20,147 bases of DNA from Flavobacteriales bacterium UBA6049 (GTDB lineage: Bacteria > Bacteroidota > Bacteroidia > Flavobacteriales_G > Salibacteraceae): the NCBI GenBank assembly GCA_002429085.1, contig DIYR01000100.1:1-20147 (forward strand). Reading direction: 5' to 3'. The notes beneath the pieces are model-generated. The model worked only from the letters and a program-made list of their open reading frames with translations, was not told where the DNA came from and searched no databases. The position numbers were made by a program, and so were the translations under genes. Numbering within the stretch: the first letter of the stretch is position 1; every line of letters begins with the position of its first letter. Positions 6,776 through 13,673 of the stretch are shown piece by piece.

Positions 6776-7621
6776 TTAACCTTTGTTTCTCCTCTTTTTG
6801 ATTTCCATTCCTTCGGCAATGGAAGTTTCCAAATGTTTAAGGTCATATACTTCATCACCTTCATATCTTGGCGCATATGTATCGTATGATTTTTTTACAG
6901 TTTCTGAAAATTGACTGAAATATTTAGCACCTGTAGAGTGAGATACAATATGCAATTCACCATTTTCTATTTGCGGCCAAATAGTATCTACAAAATCTCT
7001 AGTAGGCATGCCTAATGTGGTAATTTCTTTACCACCTCCAATTTCTGATTGTACTATACCTGGATAAATAATACCTACATGAATATGGCTAGGTACTTCG
7101 TCATTAAATGATTCCATCATACATTTTACCGCAGATTTCGATGCATGATAAGGTCCTGATTCAGGTCTAATGTAATAAAGACCTGCCTCTGACGAAACGG
7201 TTAAAATGGTAGCAGGAGTTTCTTGTGCAATCATACGTTTAGCAAATGCCCAAATGCCATTGAGTACACCTATTACATTGACTTTAAATACTCTATCAAC
7301 CTCCGATTCAGTTAAATCTATAATTGATTTAACATCCCCAAGGACTCCAGCATTATTGACTAATACGTCTACCTGCCCAAATTCATCCCATGCATAATCT
7401 GCTAATGCTTTTACTTCATCTAATTTTGTTACATCGCAAACTTTATAACGTGCTTCTATTCCTTTATTCTCTAGTTGCTTTGTAGCTTCCTCAAGTCTAT
7501 CTTCTCTTAGACCACAAATAATTACCTTTGCTCCATGTGTTCCAAACCTTGCAGCTAATTCTCTGCCAATACCTGTAGCACCGCCAGTAACAACAACTAC
7601 CTTATTCTTAAATTCTTTCAT
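6776..7621 (-). CDS. Short-chain dehydrogenase/reductase (SDR)
   Basis: This is a 281-residue classical SDR that should oxidise or reduce a small alcohol or carbonyl with NAD(P)(H) in the cytosol. Cofactor motif TGGATGIG is at residues 12-19, NNAG at 89-92, the catalytic Ser at 143/144 in VSSEAG, and YHASK places Tyr158 and Lys162. The C-terminal ~40 residues after the core are charged and longer than minimal SDRs. The gene is divergent from the LytTR regulator, with 111-144 bases between them. The araC remnant B directly downstream suggests it once had an AraC neighbour. I searched its upstream region for the 21/34 AraC promoter design and did not find it; the LytTR protein is the likely current regulator. 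The substrate is unknown. Confidence 0.9.
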   Translation of the reverse strand: MKEFKNKVVVVTGGATGIGRELAARFGTHGAKVIICGLREDRLEEATKQLENKGIEARYKVCDVTKLDEVKALADYAWDEFGQVDVLVNNAGVLGDVKSIIDLTESEVDRVFKVNVIGVLNGIWAFAKRMIAQETPATILTVSSEAGLYYIRPESGPYHASKSAVKCMMESFNDEVPSHIHVGIIYPGIVQSEIGGGKEITTLGMPTRDFVDTIWPQIENGELHIVSHSTGAKYFSQFSETVKKSYDTYAPRYEGDEVYDLKHLETSIAEGMEIKKRRNKG

Positions 7622-7656
7622 TTTAGAGTGTTTTTTCGGATAAATGTTCTAAAATT

Positions 7657-7733
7657 CATTAGTTGATACGATAAGGAAAACACTTGATGCGTAGAAGTTA
7701 TTTTTTCGCTTGTAAAAACTATTTTAACTAATG
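7657..7733. promoter_or_regulatory. Intergenic region between SDR and LytTR genes with a spaced inverted repeat
   Basis: CATTAGTTGA (7657-7666) and TTAACTAATG (7724-7733) are inverted with one mismatch, 57 bases apart, within the shared upstream region of the divergent SDR and LytTR genes. Each arm lies upstream of one of the genes. This could be a looping operator for the LytTR protein. The known LytTR direct-repeat pattern with ~21-22 bp period is not visible, so the assignment is weak. Confidence 0.3.
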
Positions 7734-7765
7734 TGAGTGGCTCTTATTATTTACAAAATAGGCTT

Positions 7766-8557
7766 ATGAAAAGAGATGTTTTATTTGAAAATTTAGAAGT
7801 TGTATTTGATAGGCCAAGAGCTTTATGCGCATATGATAGTCGTGGTTTTCTTTATACAAAATGTTCGGGCTATTTATCACGTGAACAATGGGAAAAAGAC
7901 ACGAAAGACTTTGTTGAAGCATCAATAAATAGAAAAACAAACAAGATTGTTGCAGACTATACAGAACTTCAGGGGACTTTGTTTCCGACAATCAAATTAT
8001 TGCTTGAACAAACAGCTTGTATTACTGCTGAGTTAAATGAGATCAAAGCAGCTTTTATTTTTTCTAAAAATGAGGTATTGAACGTATCCATAAATAAGTT
8101 TCTTGAAAAGTTGGGGGAGTTGTCCGATAAAGTGGATTTTCAAATCTTCACCAATCAATCAGAAGCCGTAAAATGGTTAACTAATGAAACCAGTCACATT
8201 GAGGGTTCTAATGATTTAGGATTGATAACTATACGATTTGATGGTAAGTATCAAGTTATAGATGTCAATGATGTGTATTTTATATTTCGAGAGAATGATA
8301 TTATTTATTTGACTTTGAAAGAAAAGACCTATACAACACGAGGCACTATTCAAGATTTCCTATTAACACTTCCTGATTTTTTTGTTCAAATACACAGGGC
8401 GTTTATAATTAACATTAAGAAGATAGAAACACTTAGTTATTATGCAGGAGGGAACTATATTGTATATTTAAAAGATTTTCCAGATAAAAAATTCAGTATT
8501 GGAAAGAAATATGCACCTAGTGTAAAGAAAACTCTTGGTATAAAAAGAAGTTGGTAA
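7766..8557 (+). CDS. STAS/SpoIIAA-like + LytTR DNA-binding regulator
   Basis: A SpoIIAA/STAS-like N-terminal domain is joined to a C-terminal LytTR DNA-binding domain. The N-terminal part (~residues 5-140 from this start) shows the alternating strand/helix pattern KIVADYTELQ ... IKAAFIFS ... DFQIFTNQSEAVKWL. The LytTR domain follows, with ENDIIYLTLKEKTYTTRGTI, then VQIHRAFIINIKKIE and the final GKKYAPSVKK. The usual phospho-receiver domain is absent, so this is not a normal two-component regulator; control by protein partner or ligand is inferred. An in-frame GTG at 7733 would add 11 residues; I prefer the ATG at 7766 because the recognisable domain begins there. It is divergent from the SDR at 7621, the obvious candidate target. 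Confidence 0.82.
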   Translation: MKRDVLFENLEVVFDRPRALCAYDSRGFLYTKCSGYLSREQWEKDTKDFVEASINRKTNKIVADYTELQGTLFPTIKLLLEQTACITAELNEIKAAFIFSKNEVLNVSINKFLEKLGELSDKVDFQIFTNQSEAVKWLTNETSHIEGSNDLGLITIRFDGKYQVIDVNDVYFIFRENDIIYLTLKEKTYTTRGTIQDFLLTLPDFFVQIHRAFIINIKKIETLSYYAGGNYIVYLKDFPDKKFSIGKKYAPSVKKTLGIKRSW

Positions 8558-8564
8558 AAAGTGA

Positions 8565-8778
8565 CTAAATCTTCGACTGAGCATTGATATAATCCCTAGG
8601 ACTCATACCCGTGTTTTTCTTGAATAGGCGAGAGAAGTACTCTGGATACTCAAACCCTAATTGATAGGCTGTTGCATAAATAGCACTATCCATAAAAGAA
8701 GCAATTTTTTGGCTTCTTCAATTAAGGATTCATTGAATATATCAATGGTAGTTGTACCAGTTTGGGCCTTGATGGCGA
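8565..8778 (-). pseudogene. Frameshifted 3' fragment of an araC-family gene (remnant C)
   Basis: On the - strand the fragment encodes about the last 70 residues of an AraC paralogue: IKAQTGTT, then EEAKKLLL, a frameshift, then TAYQLGFEYPEYFSRLFKK to a TAG stop at 8565. The shift lies near 8695, between the LLL and AIYATAYQLG blocks. Homology to other copies ends around 8778. From 8576 to 8673 it matches remnant B (6301-6398) at 94 of 98 bases, closer than either is to the intact AraC at 8881. The 100 bases from 8779 to 8880 hold no gene and no recognisable element. Confidence 0.85.
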
Positions 8779-8880
8779 ACTTTCCGTTACAGGTTAGAAC
8801 GTACAATACATTGCCCTTTCTAGGATCTTAGAAGGCCTAATGGGGCAAAGTAATCAAGAAGAAAAATTGACCTACAATGA

Positions 8881-9807
8881 TTAGTTTAAGTTAGCTTCTT
8901 GAATAAACTCTCTTGGACTCATACCCGTTTTTTTCTTGAATAATCGAGAAAAATACTGTGGATATTCAAACCCTAATTTATAGGCCGTATCTGCAATAGA
9001 AGCCCCAGGAGAAAGCAATAAATTTTTTGCTTCATCTATGAGGTATAGATTAATTTGATCTATTGCAGTTTTACCCGTTTCCGCTTTAATGGTATCGCTC
9101 ATATACCTATGGCTAACGCCTAACTGACCAGAAATCCACTCAACTGTAGGAGTTCCTTTGGCAGATAATTGATCTGTTTCAAAATATGCATCTAGAATGT
9201 ATCTAAACCGTGTGAAAAGGGCTTGATTCATTTCTTTTCGATGCAAGAATTGACGTTTGTAAAAACGATCTGCATATTTCAATAGAGTTTCTAGCTGAGA
9301 GATGATTATTTCTTTGCTAAACTCATCTTGATTATTGTGGTATTCTGTCTCTATATTGTAAAAGATAGATTTTAACAGAGATTCTTCTTTTGGTGATAGA
9401 TGCAGTGCTTCATTTACATGGTAATTGAAGAAGTGATACTTCTTAATCTTATCGTATAGTGCAGTGCCTATTAGGTAATCTTTATGGATAGCTACATGAA
9501 ACGTTTCTGAGCTAAACACTGTATCCTTGAATGTGAGGGTTTGATTTGGAGCCGTAAATAACATAGTACCATTAGAACAATCATACTTTGTTCTACCATA
9601 TGTTATTTCACCTGCAATAATGTTCTTAAGACTAATGGAATAAAAGCCATTTGTAATACTCACTGGTTCATCCTGACTTTCTTGGCAGTTTTTAATCTCG
9701 TCATCAGATTTTTTGGTGTACGAAGCACTAAAAAGAGGGTTTTCTGGTGCTGGAAGATCATTGGCCTCGTGAAATTCAGAAATGGTATTAAATATGAGAT
9801 TACGCAT
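8881..9807 (-). CDS. AraC family transcriptional regulator (AraC2)
   Basis: This is a 308-residue close paralogue of AraC1 (2952-3881). It has the same N-terminal cupin-like region and linker (FFNYHVNEALHLSPKEE) and a C-terminal double HTH: GQLGVSHRYMSDTIKAETG, then TAYKLGFEYPQYFSRLFKKKTGMSPREF cut into two blocks in the family alignment. The two proteins differ in the first recognition helix (SYRYMND in AraC1, SHRYMSD here), which fits different operator sequences. The gene starts 52 bases after the SDR stop (9860) with no terminator between, so it is probably in the SDR operon and under promoter P1 (10850-10916). I infer that it is the activator of the five matching promoters, giving positive autoregulation. 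The inducer is unknown. Confidence 0.92.
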   Translation of the reverse strand: MRNLIFNTISEFHEANDLPAPENPLFSASYTKKSDDEIKNCQESQDEPVSITNGFYSISLKNIIAGEITYGRTKYDCSNGTMLFTAPNQTLTFKDTVFSSETFHVAIHKDYLIGTALYDKIKKYHFFNYHVNEALHLSPKEESLLKSIFYNIETEYHNNQDEFSKEIIISQLETLLKYADRFYKRQFLHRKEMNQALFTRFRYILDAYFETDQLSAKGTPTVEWISGQLGVSHRYMSDTIKAETGKTAIDQINLYLIDEAKNLLLSPGASIADTAYKLGFEYPQYFSRLFKKKTGMSPREFIQEANLN

Positions 9808-9859
9808 TATGCTTAGTTATCTAGTATTAAAAGATATGGAATATAACGTCTTCAATAGA

Positions 9860-10801
9860 TTAAAAATTCCATTTGCAATTAGTAGCTTCTTCAGACATTT
9901 GCCAAAGCTTTTTAGCTGGCTCTCTTTCTAAAACGAATGGCTCTAACTTACATTCACCGATTGGTCCGCTCATATCCATGCGCTTAGTTGGACCATAGTA
10001 GCCTTTTTCCTTTAGGTTATTCTCTGTAGCACACATTACCTCTGGCCAAGATCCTCTTTCAGCAGATTGCGCTAATGGTGCTAGAACTTTAAAGAGTATT
10101 CTTGTTATTAAGTTACCTTCTTCAGCACCAAGTGTGGTTCTCGCAGCCCCAGGATGACAAACATAGATTTCTGTTTTTTTACCTGCTATTTGTATTCTGT
10201 TTTGAAGCTCATAAGCAAAGACCATTTGGGCTAGTTTACTATGGCCATACGTATTCATTGGGTTGTAGTTTTTGTCGAAGTTAATGTCTTCAAGCTGTAA
10301 CCTTTTATCTCCCATTTTATAGCCATTGCTGCCAACTACTACTATTCTTTTTCCTTCTGCTTCTACTTTGTCAAATAGCAAATTGAGAAGTAAAAAGTGT
10401 CCATAATGGTTAATACCTAGTTGACTTTCGAAACCAGCTGATGTAAGTTGTTGCTTTGCTACTTGAGCAATAGCAGCATTACAAATTAACGCATCAATAT
10501 GAGGCACGTTTTCTAATACTTGTTGTGCTGCTGTTCTAACAGAATCTAACTCAGCCAAGTCCATGATAAAGAATGATGCTTTTACATCGTTTCCGTACTC
10601 TTCTTTTAGCTGTGCAATTGCCGCTTTAGATTTAGATTCGCTTCGGTTAAGCATAACTACTTCTGCACCTTTGTTTAGAAATACTTTGGTAGCCTCAAAC
10701 CCAGCACCTGTATTAGCACCAGTTATAACGTATGTTTTACCAGTTAAATCACCAATTCTATCAGGTGTCCATCCGTCTTTTCCAAACATTGAAGTATCCA
10801 T
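9860..10801 (-). CDS. Short-chain dehydrogenase, retinol/protochlorophyllide reductase-like
   Basis: This 313-residue SDR belongs to the branch containing retinol dehydrogenases 11-14 and protochlorophyllide reductases. The cofactor motif is TGANTGAG (27-34), the NNAG position reads CNAA (107-110), the active-site Asn is in NHYGH (131-135), and YGHSK gives Tyr185/Lys189. The C-terminal region has the extra PTKRMDMSGPIGECKLEP stretch usual in this branch. It acts on a carbonyl or alcohol with NAD(P)(H); substrate unknown. Promoter P1 lies 49 bases before the start, and AraC2 follows 52 bases after the stop. A second in-frame Met at residue 5 is possible as start. Confidence 0.9.
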   Translation of the reverse strand: MDTSMFGKDGWTPDRIGDLTGKTYVITGANTGAGFEATKVFLNKGAEVVMLNRSESKSKAAIAQLKEEYGNDVKASFFIMDLAELDSVRTAAQQVLENVPHIDALICNAAIAQVAKQQLTSAGFESQLGINHYGHFLLLNLLFDKVEAEGKRIVVVGSNGYKMGDKRLQLEDINFDKNYNPMNTYGHSKLAQMVFAYELQNRIQIAGKKTEIYVCHPGAARTTLGAEEGNLITRILFKVLAPLAQSAERGSWPEVMCATENNLKEKGYYGPTKRMDMSGPIGECKLEPFVLEREPAKKLWQMSEEATNCKWNF

Positions 10802-10849
10802 AATTATGAGCTTTTTAAAGTAGAATTATCTGTTTCTGTGTTGTTACTA

Positions 10850-10916
10850 CAAACTTCGGAAGTTGCTAATTTTCAGTATGAAAACATTTTTCACTAAAAC
10901 GTATACTTTTTGGTAT
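10850..10916 (-). promoter_or_regulatory. AraC-type promoter P1 (SDR 9860 / araC2 operon)
   Basis: On the gene strand the -7 element is GAAGTTTG (10850-10857). On the + strand the proximal half-site ACATTTTTC starts at 10884 (34 bp from the box) and the distal half-site ACTTTTTGG at 10905 (21 bp further), within ACGTATACTTTTTGGTA (10899-10915). The arrangement puts the proximal half-site near -40, where class II AraC-type activators sit, and no good -33 box is present. Predicted leader length is ~44 bases. Confidence 0.82.
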
Positions 10917-10946
10917 GTAGAGATGATTTTTGATGTGAAAAGATGT

Positions 10947-10975
10947 GTTTAAGTGAATGGTAAATTCACTTGAAC
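10947..10975 (-). terminator. Hairpin after the membrane-protein gene
   Basis: GTTTAAGTGAAT (10947-10958) and ATTCACTTGAAC (10964-10975) form a 12-bp stem with one G-T type mismatch and a 5-base loop. It starts 4 bases past the stop at 10979 and lies between the end of the SagB/membrane-protein operon and promoter P1. The T tail on the - strand is weak (ACATCTTTTCAC). Confidence 0.6.
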
Positions 10976-10978
10976 GAA

Positions 10979-11473
10979 CTATAGGTATGTTTCTATTGCC
11001 GTTAAATAGGTCTCTAGTCGCAGTTGTAAAGCAAGATCTCCAATAGTTGCTAAAACTGAAAAAATCATGAGTCCTAATCCAAAACCTTTTATGAAGTCTT
11101 TTCGGATTGCAAAAAATCCTATTAACCCAATAATCATGAGTATAGGCCAAGTTTTGTAAATCACAGATTTATATCCCGATATTTTTTGTTTTGATTCATG
11201 GTACGTTTCGGTAATTGTTTTTGACTTATTGGTTTGATATTGTTCTGTAATAGTGTTGATACGATTTTGATGCTCTTGAATAGTTGAAACACCAAACATT
11301 CCGTATAGAATTGCGATTATGAGAACTGGAAAAATAGCTCCTTTTAAAATCTTATTATCTCTTCTGAAAGCCTCTACAATGAGCACTACACAAATAGCAC
11401 TAACAAATAGCATTGCTATGGCTTGTAATAAATCTCCGTTGTAAAGCTGTTGTGTATCAAATAAAAAACTCAT
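10979..11473 (-). CDS. Uncharacterised four-helix membrane protein
   Basis: I do not recognise a named family. The 164-residue protein has four hydrophobic segments (about 16-36, 45-63, 107-123 and 129-148). A polar, Gln/Thr/Lys-rich helical stretch (64-105) lies between the second and third, so it may expose a small loop domain on one side of the membrane. The start ATG lies 3 bases after the stop of the secreted nitroreductase gene (11477), indicating translational coupling. That pairing suggests it helps the nitroreductase, for example in anchoring or electron supply, but this is inference. Confidence 0.75.
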   Translation of the reverse strand: MSFLFDTQQLYNGDLLQAIAMLFVSAICVVLIVEAFRRDNKILKGAIFPVLIIAILYGMFGVSTIQEHQNRINTITEQYQTNKSKTITETYHESKQKISGYKSVIYKTWPILMIIGLIGFFAIRKDFIKGFGLGLMIFSVLATIGDLALQLRLETYLTAIETYL

Positions 11474-11476
11474 GAT

Positions 11477-12136
11477 CTATTCAGGTTTGTGACCAACTAA
11501 TTGAATTAAGTATGAATGATGTTCTTCGGGTAAGCCCAGCATTTCGTCAACTTTCTTTCTATAGTAACCACCCATCACAACTGAGTTCATATTGTTTGAG
11601 CAAGCGTATAAGTAGATGTTTTGAGTAGAGTAGGCAACTTGATTACCATAGTAAAAGTCCATGCCATGCGCTTTTTTCATAGCTACCCTCATAAATGCTG
11701 GGAAAGATTTATCGTTGAGTGTGAAAATGAAAACTACTGGGGCTTTTTTAACAGAGCTTTGAGCAGATATGTTTCTTCTGATATCTTCTGTAAGCTTCAG
11801 TTCTAATTCATGATTTGGAGCATTATATAAGTAAACACCAGACTCCATGGCAACGTAAATAGCAATGTCTCCAAGTAAGGGAACGGTTCTTCCTCCATCT
11901 TCACGGTTAACTCCTGCAGCAGCCCACAAGAGGTTACTTAAATCTTGGTGACTGATTTTTTCTTGCGAAAATGAACGAGTAGATTTTCTGTTGGCTAATG
12001 CATCGTACAACGTAGTATTGTTGCTAAAATCAGGCTCAGCAAGTTTAATGTTGTTCTGTACTGATTCTGGAGTTTGAGCATTTGCGCAAAGTGAAAAGAT
12101 GCTTATGAGTAGGGTTAAAGCTGCATTGTATTTCAT
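11477..12136 (-). CDS. Secreted SagB/ThcOx-type nitroreductase (copy 1)
   Basis: This is a 219-residue FMN-dependent nitroreductase-fold protein of the SagB/ThcOx branch. A Sec signal peptide ends around CANA-Q (residues 17-21), so it should act in the periplasm or on the surface. The FMN-binding motif RKSTRSF (50-56) is followed by DLSNLLWAAAGVNR (65-78), as in nitroreductases that take FMN from a dimer interface. The C-terminal half has YSTQNIYLYA and GGYYRKKVDEMLGLP, also family-typical. A paralogue at 13674 is very similar throughout. The gene heads a two-gene operon with the membrane protein (3-base gap) behind promoter P2, with a long leader of about 135 bases. Substrate and electron donor in the envelope are unknown. 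Confidence 0.87.
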   Translation of the reverse strand: MKYNAALTLLISIFSLCANAQTPESVQNNIKLAEPDFSNNTTLYDALANRKSTRSFSQEKISHQDLSNLLWAAAGVNREDGGRTVPLLGDIAIYVAMESGVYLYNAPNHELELKLTEDIRRNISAQSSVKKAPVVFIFTLNDKSFPAFMRVAMKKAHGMDFYYGNQVAYSTQNIYLYACSNNMNSVVMGGYYRKKVDEMLGLPEEHHSYLIQLVGHKPE

Positions 12137-12276
12137 GATACAGAGTATTTAGATAGTTCTCATTTGTACAAGGTATTTGGTTAGCGATATTGGATACAGA
12201 AGCCCTGAGAAACATGTTTTTTGAGAGGGTATTGTTTACTCTCAGTATGTTTTAACAGGTGCTTTTGCTATTCATA

Positions 12277-12343
12277 CAAAAGTTGCTCTTAACGATGTAT
12301 TTATCTGAAAACTTTTTCTGAGAATACGTATACTTTTTGGTAG
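12277..12343 (-). promoter_or_regulatory. AraC-type promoter P2 (SagB copy 1 operon)
   Basis: On the gene strand the -7 element is AACTTTTG (12277-12284). The + strand half-sites ACTTTTTC at 12311 and ACTTTTTGG at 12332 are 34 and 55 bp from the box, with the distal copy inside ACGTATACTTTTTGGTA (12326-12342), identical to P1. The box is 141 bases from the start codon, so the leader is long. The 12137-12475 interval otherwise holds the hairpin at 12344-12401 and no gene. Confidence 0.82.
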
Positions 12344-12401
12344 GTGAGAGTGTTCGTTTCAATAAAGAAATTTGATGATACACCTAGTTGAAACGTCTCA
12401 C
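12344..12401 (-). terminator. Long hairpin after the FMN_bind-like gene
   Basis: GTGAGA-gtgtt-CGTTTCAA (12344-12362) pairs with TTGAAACG-TCTCAC (12388-12401): 14 bp in total with a 5-base bulge and a 25-base loop. It lies 75 bases past the stop of the gene at 12476 and directly abuts the P2 distal half-site. There is no T run, so it may be an mRNA 3'-end structure and not a classical terminator. Confidence 0.45.
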
Positions 12402-12475
12402 TAGATCAAAGAGAAAGTGTTGGTTAGGTGGTTGTTATGTCTTCAGGTATGATGCAAGATCTCTAAAGGTAATTG

Positions 12476-13654
12476 TTAAAAGACCCACGGATTAGTATTC
12501 TTACCAGCGTTTTCTATCTCTTCTTTGTTTTGGGTATAAAACTGCTTGAGTCTTTTGCTAGGCTTTTTTGCTAGGTTTTTATCCTCTAAAAACAAGTAGC
12601 CCCTATATGCTGCAGAAAAGTCGTCAGAATCAAGAAGAGATAATACAGCTTTGTTCGTACTACTATAGTTGATTTCTTTCTCCTCAAAAATATCCAGTAA
12701 ATAGTTTATCTCTTCATAGCGTTGAGCCGAGCATATTTCGATGCAAATTGAGGTTGCAATTTTTTCGGGGATATCAAATGTTGTTTGATCCAGAGAGTTA
12801 AGCATGGCCATCCTGATTGCATCATCTTTCTGGTTAATATGGTTACTTAACACCTTGAAGTATTCAGTTTCTGGCAGTTTGTTTAAATAGGTGAGTGCTT
12901 TTAGTGTAAATAAGGCATTCGACTTAGGTATAGTTTGAATGATTGATTCGATAACCTCCTCCTCAAACAATTGTCTTTTAGTTAATTCATTTAGAGCAAT
13001 TAGTTGCTTTTGACTGTTAGATTCTAGTAGGGTAATTAGATTTTGTCGTGAAAGTTTTGGGGTGGATATTTCTTGAATCTCTTGTACAACATCGCCATTT
13101 ACCCAATGCCATAATGTATAGCACGTAAGTGTAGCACCTTTTACGGTTTCTGTTTCTGGAATGGCTTCATTAGTTGCCCCTGTAATACCATCAACATCGG
13201 GGTTAGTGTTTTCATTTGGTTGTTTGTGAACTGAGATTTCTTCGATTTTGAAATTGGCTAAAACAGAGTTCTTATTTCTGAGTATACTATCTAGTTTTAA
13301 GTACTCTAATTCAGAAAATTCTTCGCCTTTGTATTTTTCTAGGTAAACATTGTCTTGAAGCTCTATTCGCTTAAAATCACCAAGGTTATCCCAGTATATT
13401 TTAACGGGTACGACTTTACATTGGCTATCTGTGCAGATTACAGATTCTACAATCAGACTAAAATGGATGGTTTCACCATTGTCACTTAACTCTTCAGTGA
13501 GTGAGTATTCAAGCGGTTCGTCTCCCTCTATACCAGGATGATTTACCAGAATTGTATGCTGTAATTCTTTTGGGCTAGTCGTAAATCCGAAAGAGAGTAC
13601 AAGAAGCATGAAAACTCCGATGCTATAAACAATATGTGAATGGGTAACCTTCAT
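12476..13654 (-). CDS. Secreted protein with FMN_bind-like motif and helical repeats
   Basis: This 392-residue exported protein has an N-terminal hydrophobic signal (about 8-25). The middle part resembles FMN_bind-related Bacteroidota proteins: paired cysteines 74 and 79 (CTDSQC), KIYWDNLGDF (85-94), then DGITGAT at 155-161. That motif fits the D-x-x-[S/T]-G-A-T signature of covalent flavinylation, which would make Thr161 the FMN site. Then come VKGATLTCYTLWHWVNG (171-187) and a C-terminal all-helical HEAT-like region (about 200-390). It follows SagB copy 2 by 19 bases in one operon, so a secreted flavin redox pair is plausible. No ApbE flavin transferase is in the window, and the residue after GAT is Asn, so flavinylation is a hypothesis. 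Confidence 0.65.
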   Translation of the reverse strand: MKVTHSHIVYSIGVFMLLVLSFGFTTSPKELQHTILVNHPGIEGDEPLEYSLTEELSDNGETIHFSLIVESVICTDSQCKVVPVKIYWDNLGDFKRIELQDNVYLEKYKGEEFSELEYLKLDSILRNKNSVLANFKIEEISVHKQPNENTNPDVDGITGATNEAIPETETVKGATLTCYTLWHWVNGDVVQEIQEISTPKLSRQNLITLLESNSQKQLIALNELTKRQLFEEEVIESIIQTIPKSNALFTLKALTYLNKLPETEYFKVLSNHINQKDDAIRMAMLNSLDQTTFDIPEKIATSICIEICSAQRYEEINYLLDIFEEKEINYSSTNKAVLSLLDSDDFSAAYRGYLFLEDKNLAKKPSKRLKQFYTQNKEEIENAGKNTNPWVF

Positions 13655-13673
13655 TAAATTATTGAGTTATCCG

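Noticed and set aside
7622..7765. A 21/34 AraC-type promoter or standard LytTR direct repeats between SDR 6776 and the LytTR gene
   Set aside because: TAAATGTT at 7641 could be a weak -7 box for the SDR, but no repeat is found at +34 and +55. GTT-containing pieces occur at 16- and 10-bp periods, not the 21-22 bp known for LytTR sites.
10850..10853. The conserved TTTG box of P1-P5 read as the -33 element
   Set aside because: Counting 19-21 bases further gives no consistent TAnnTTTG in the five promoters. Taking it as the -7 element gives a conserved A at position 2 and places the half-sites near -40 and -61, as expected for an AraC-type activator. It also explains the start choices at 19389 and 5047.
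10899..10915. The ACGTATACTTTTTGGTA copies as a dispersed repeat or mobile-element end
   Set aside because: Only the two 21-bp spaced half-sites and the -7 box are shared, always at fixed distance from the promoter and upstream of a gene. A repeat element would share continuous sequence and would not keep this phase.
10866..11150. Overlapping open frame antisense or alternative to the membrane protein gene
   Set aside because: It overlaps 10979-11473 in another frame on the same strand, has no family features and would run into promoter P1; the coupled start and membrane segments support the longer gene.
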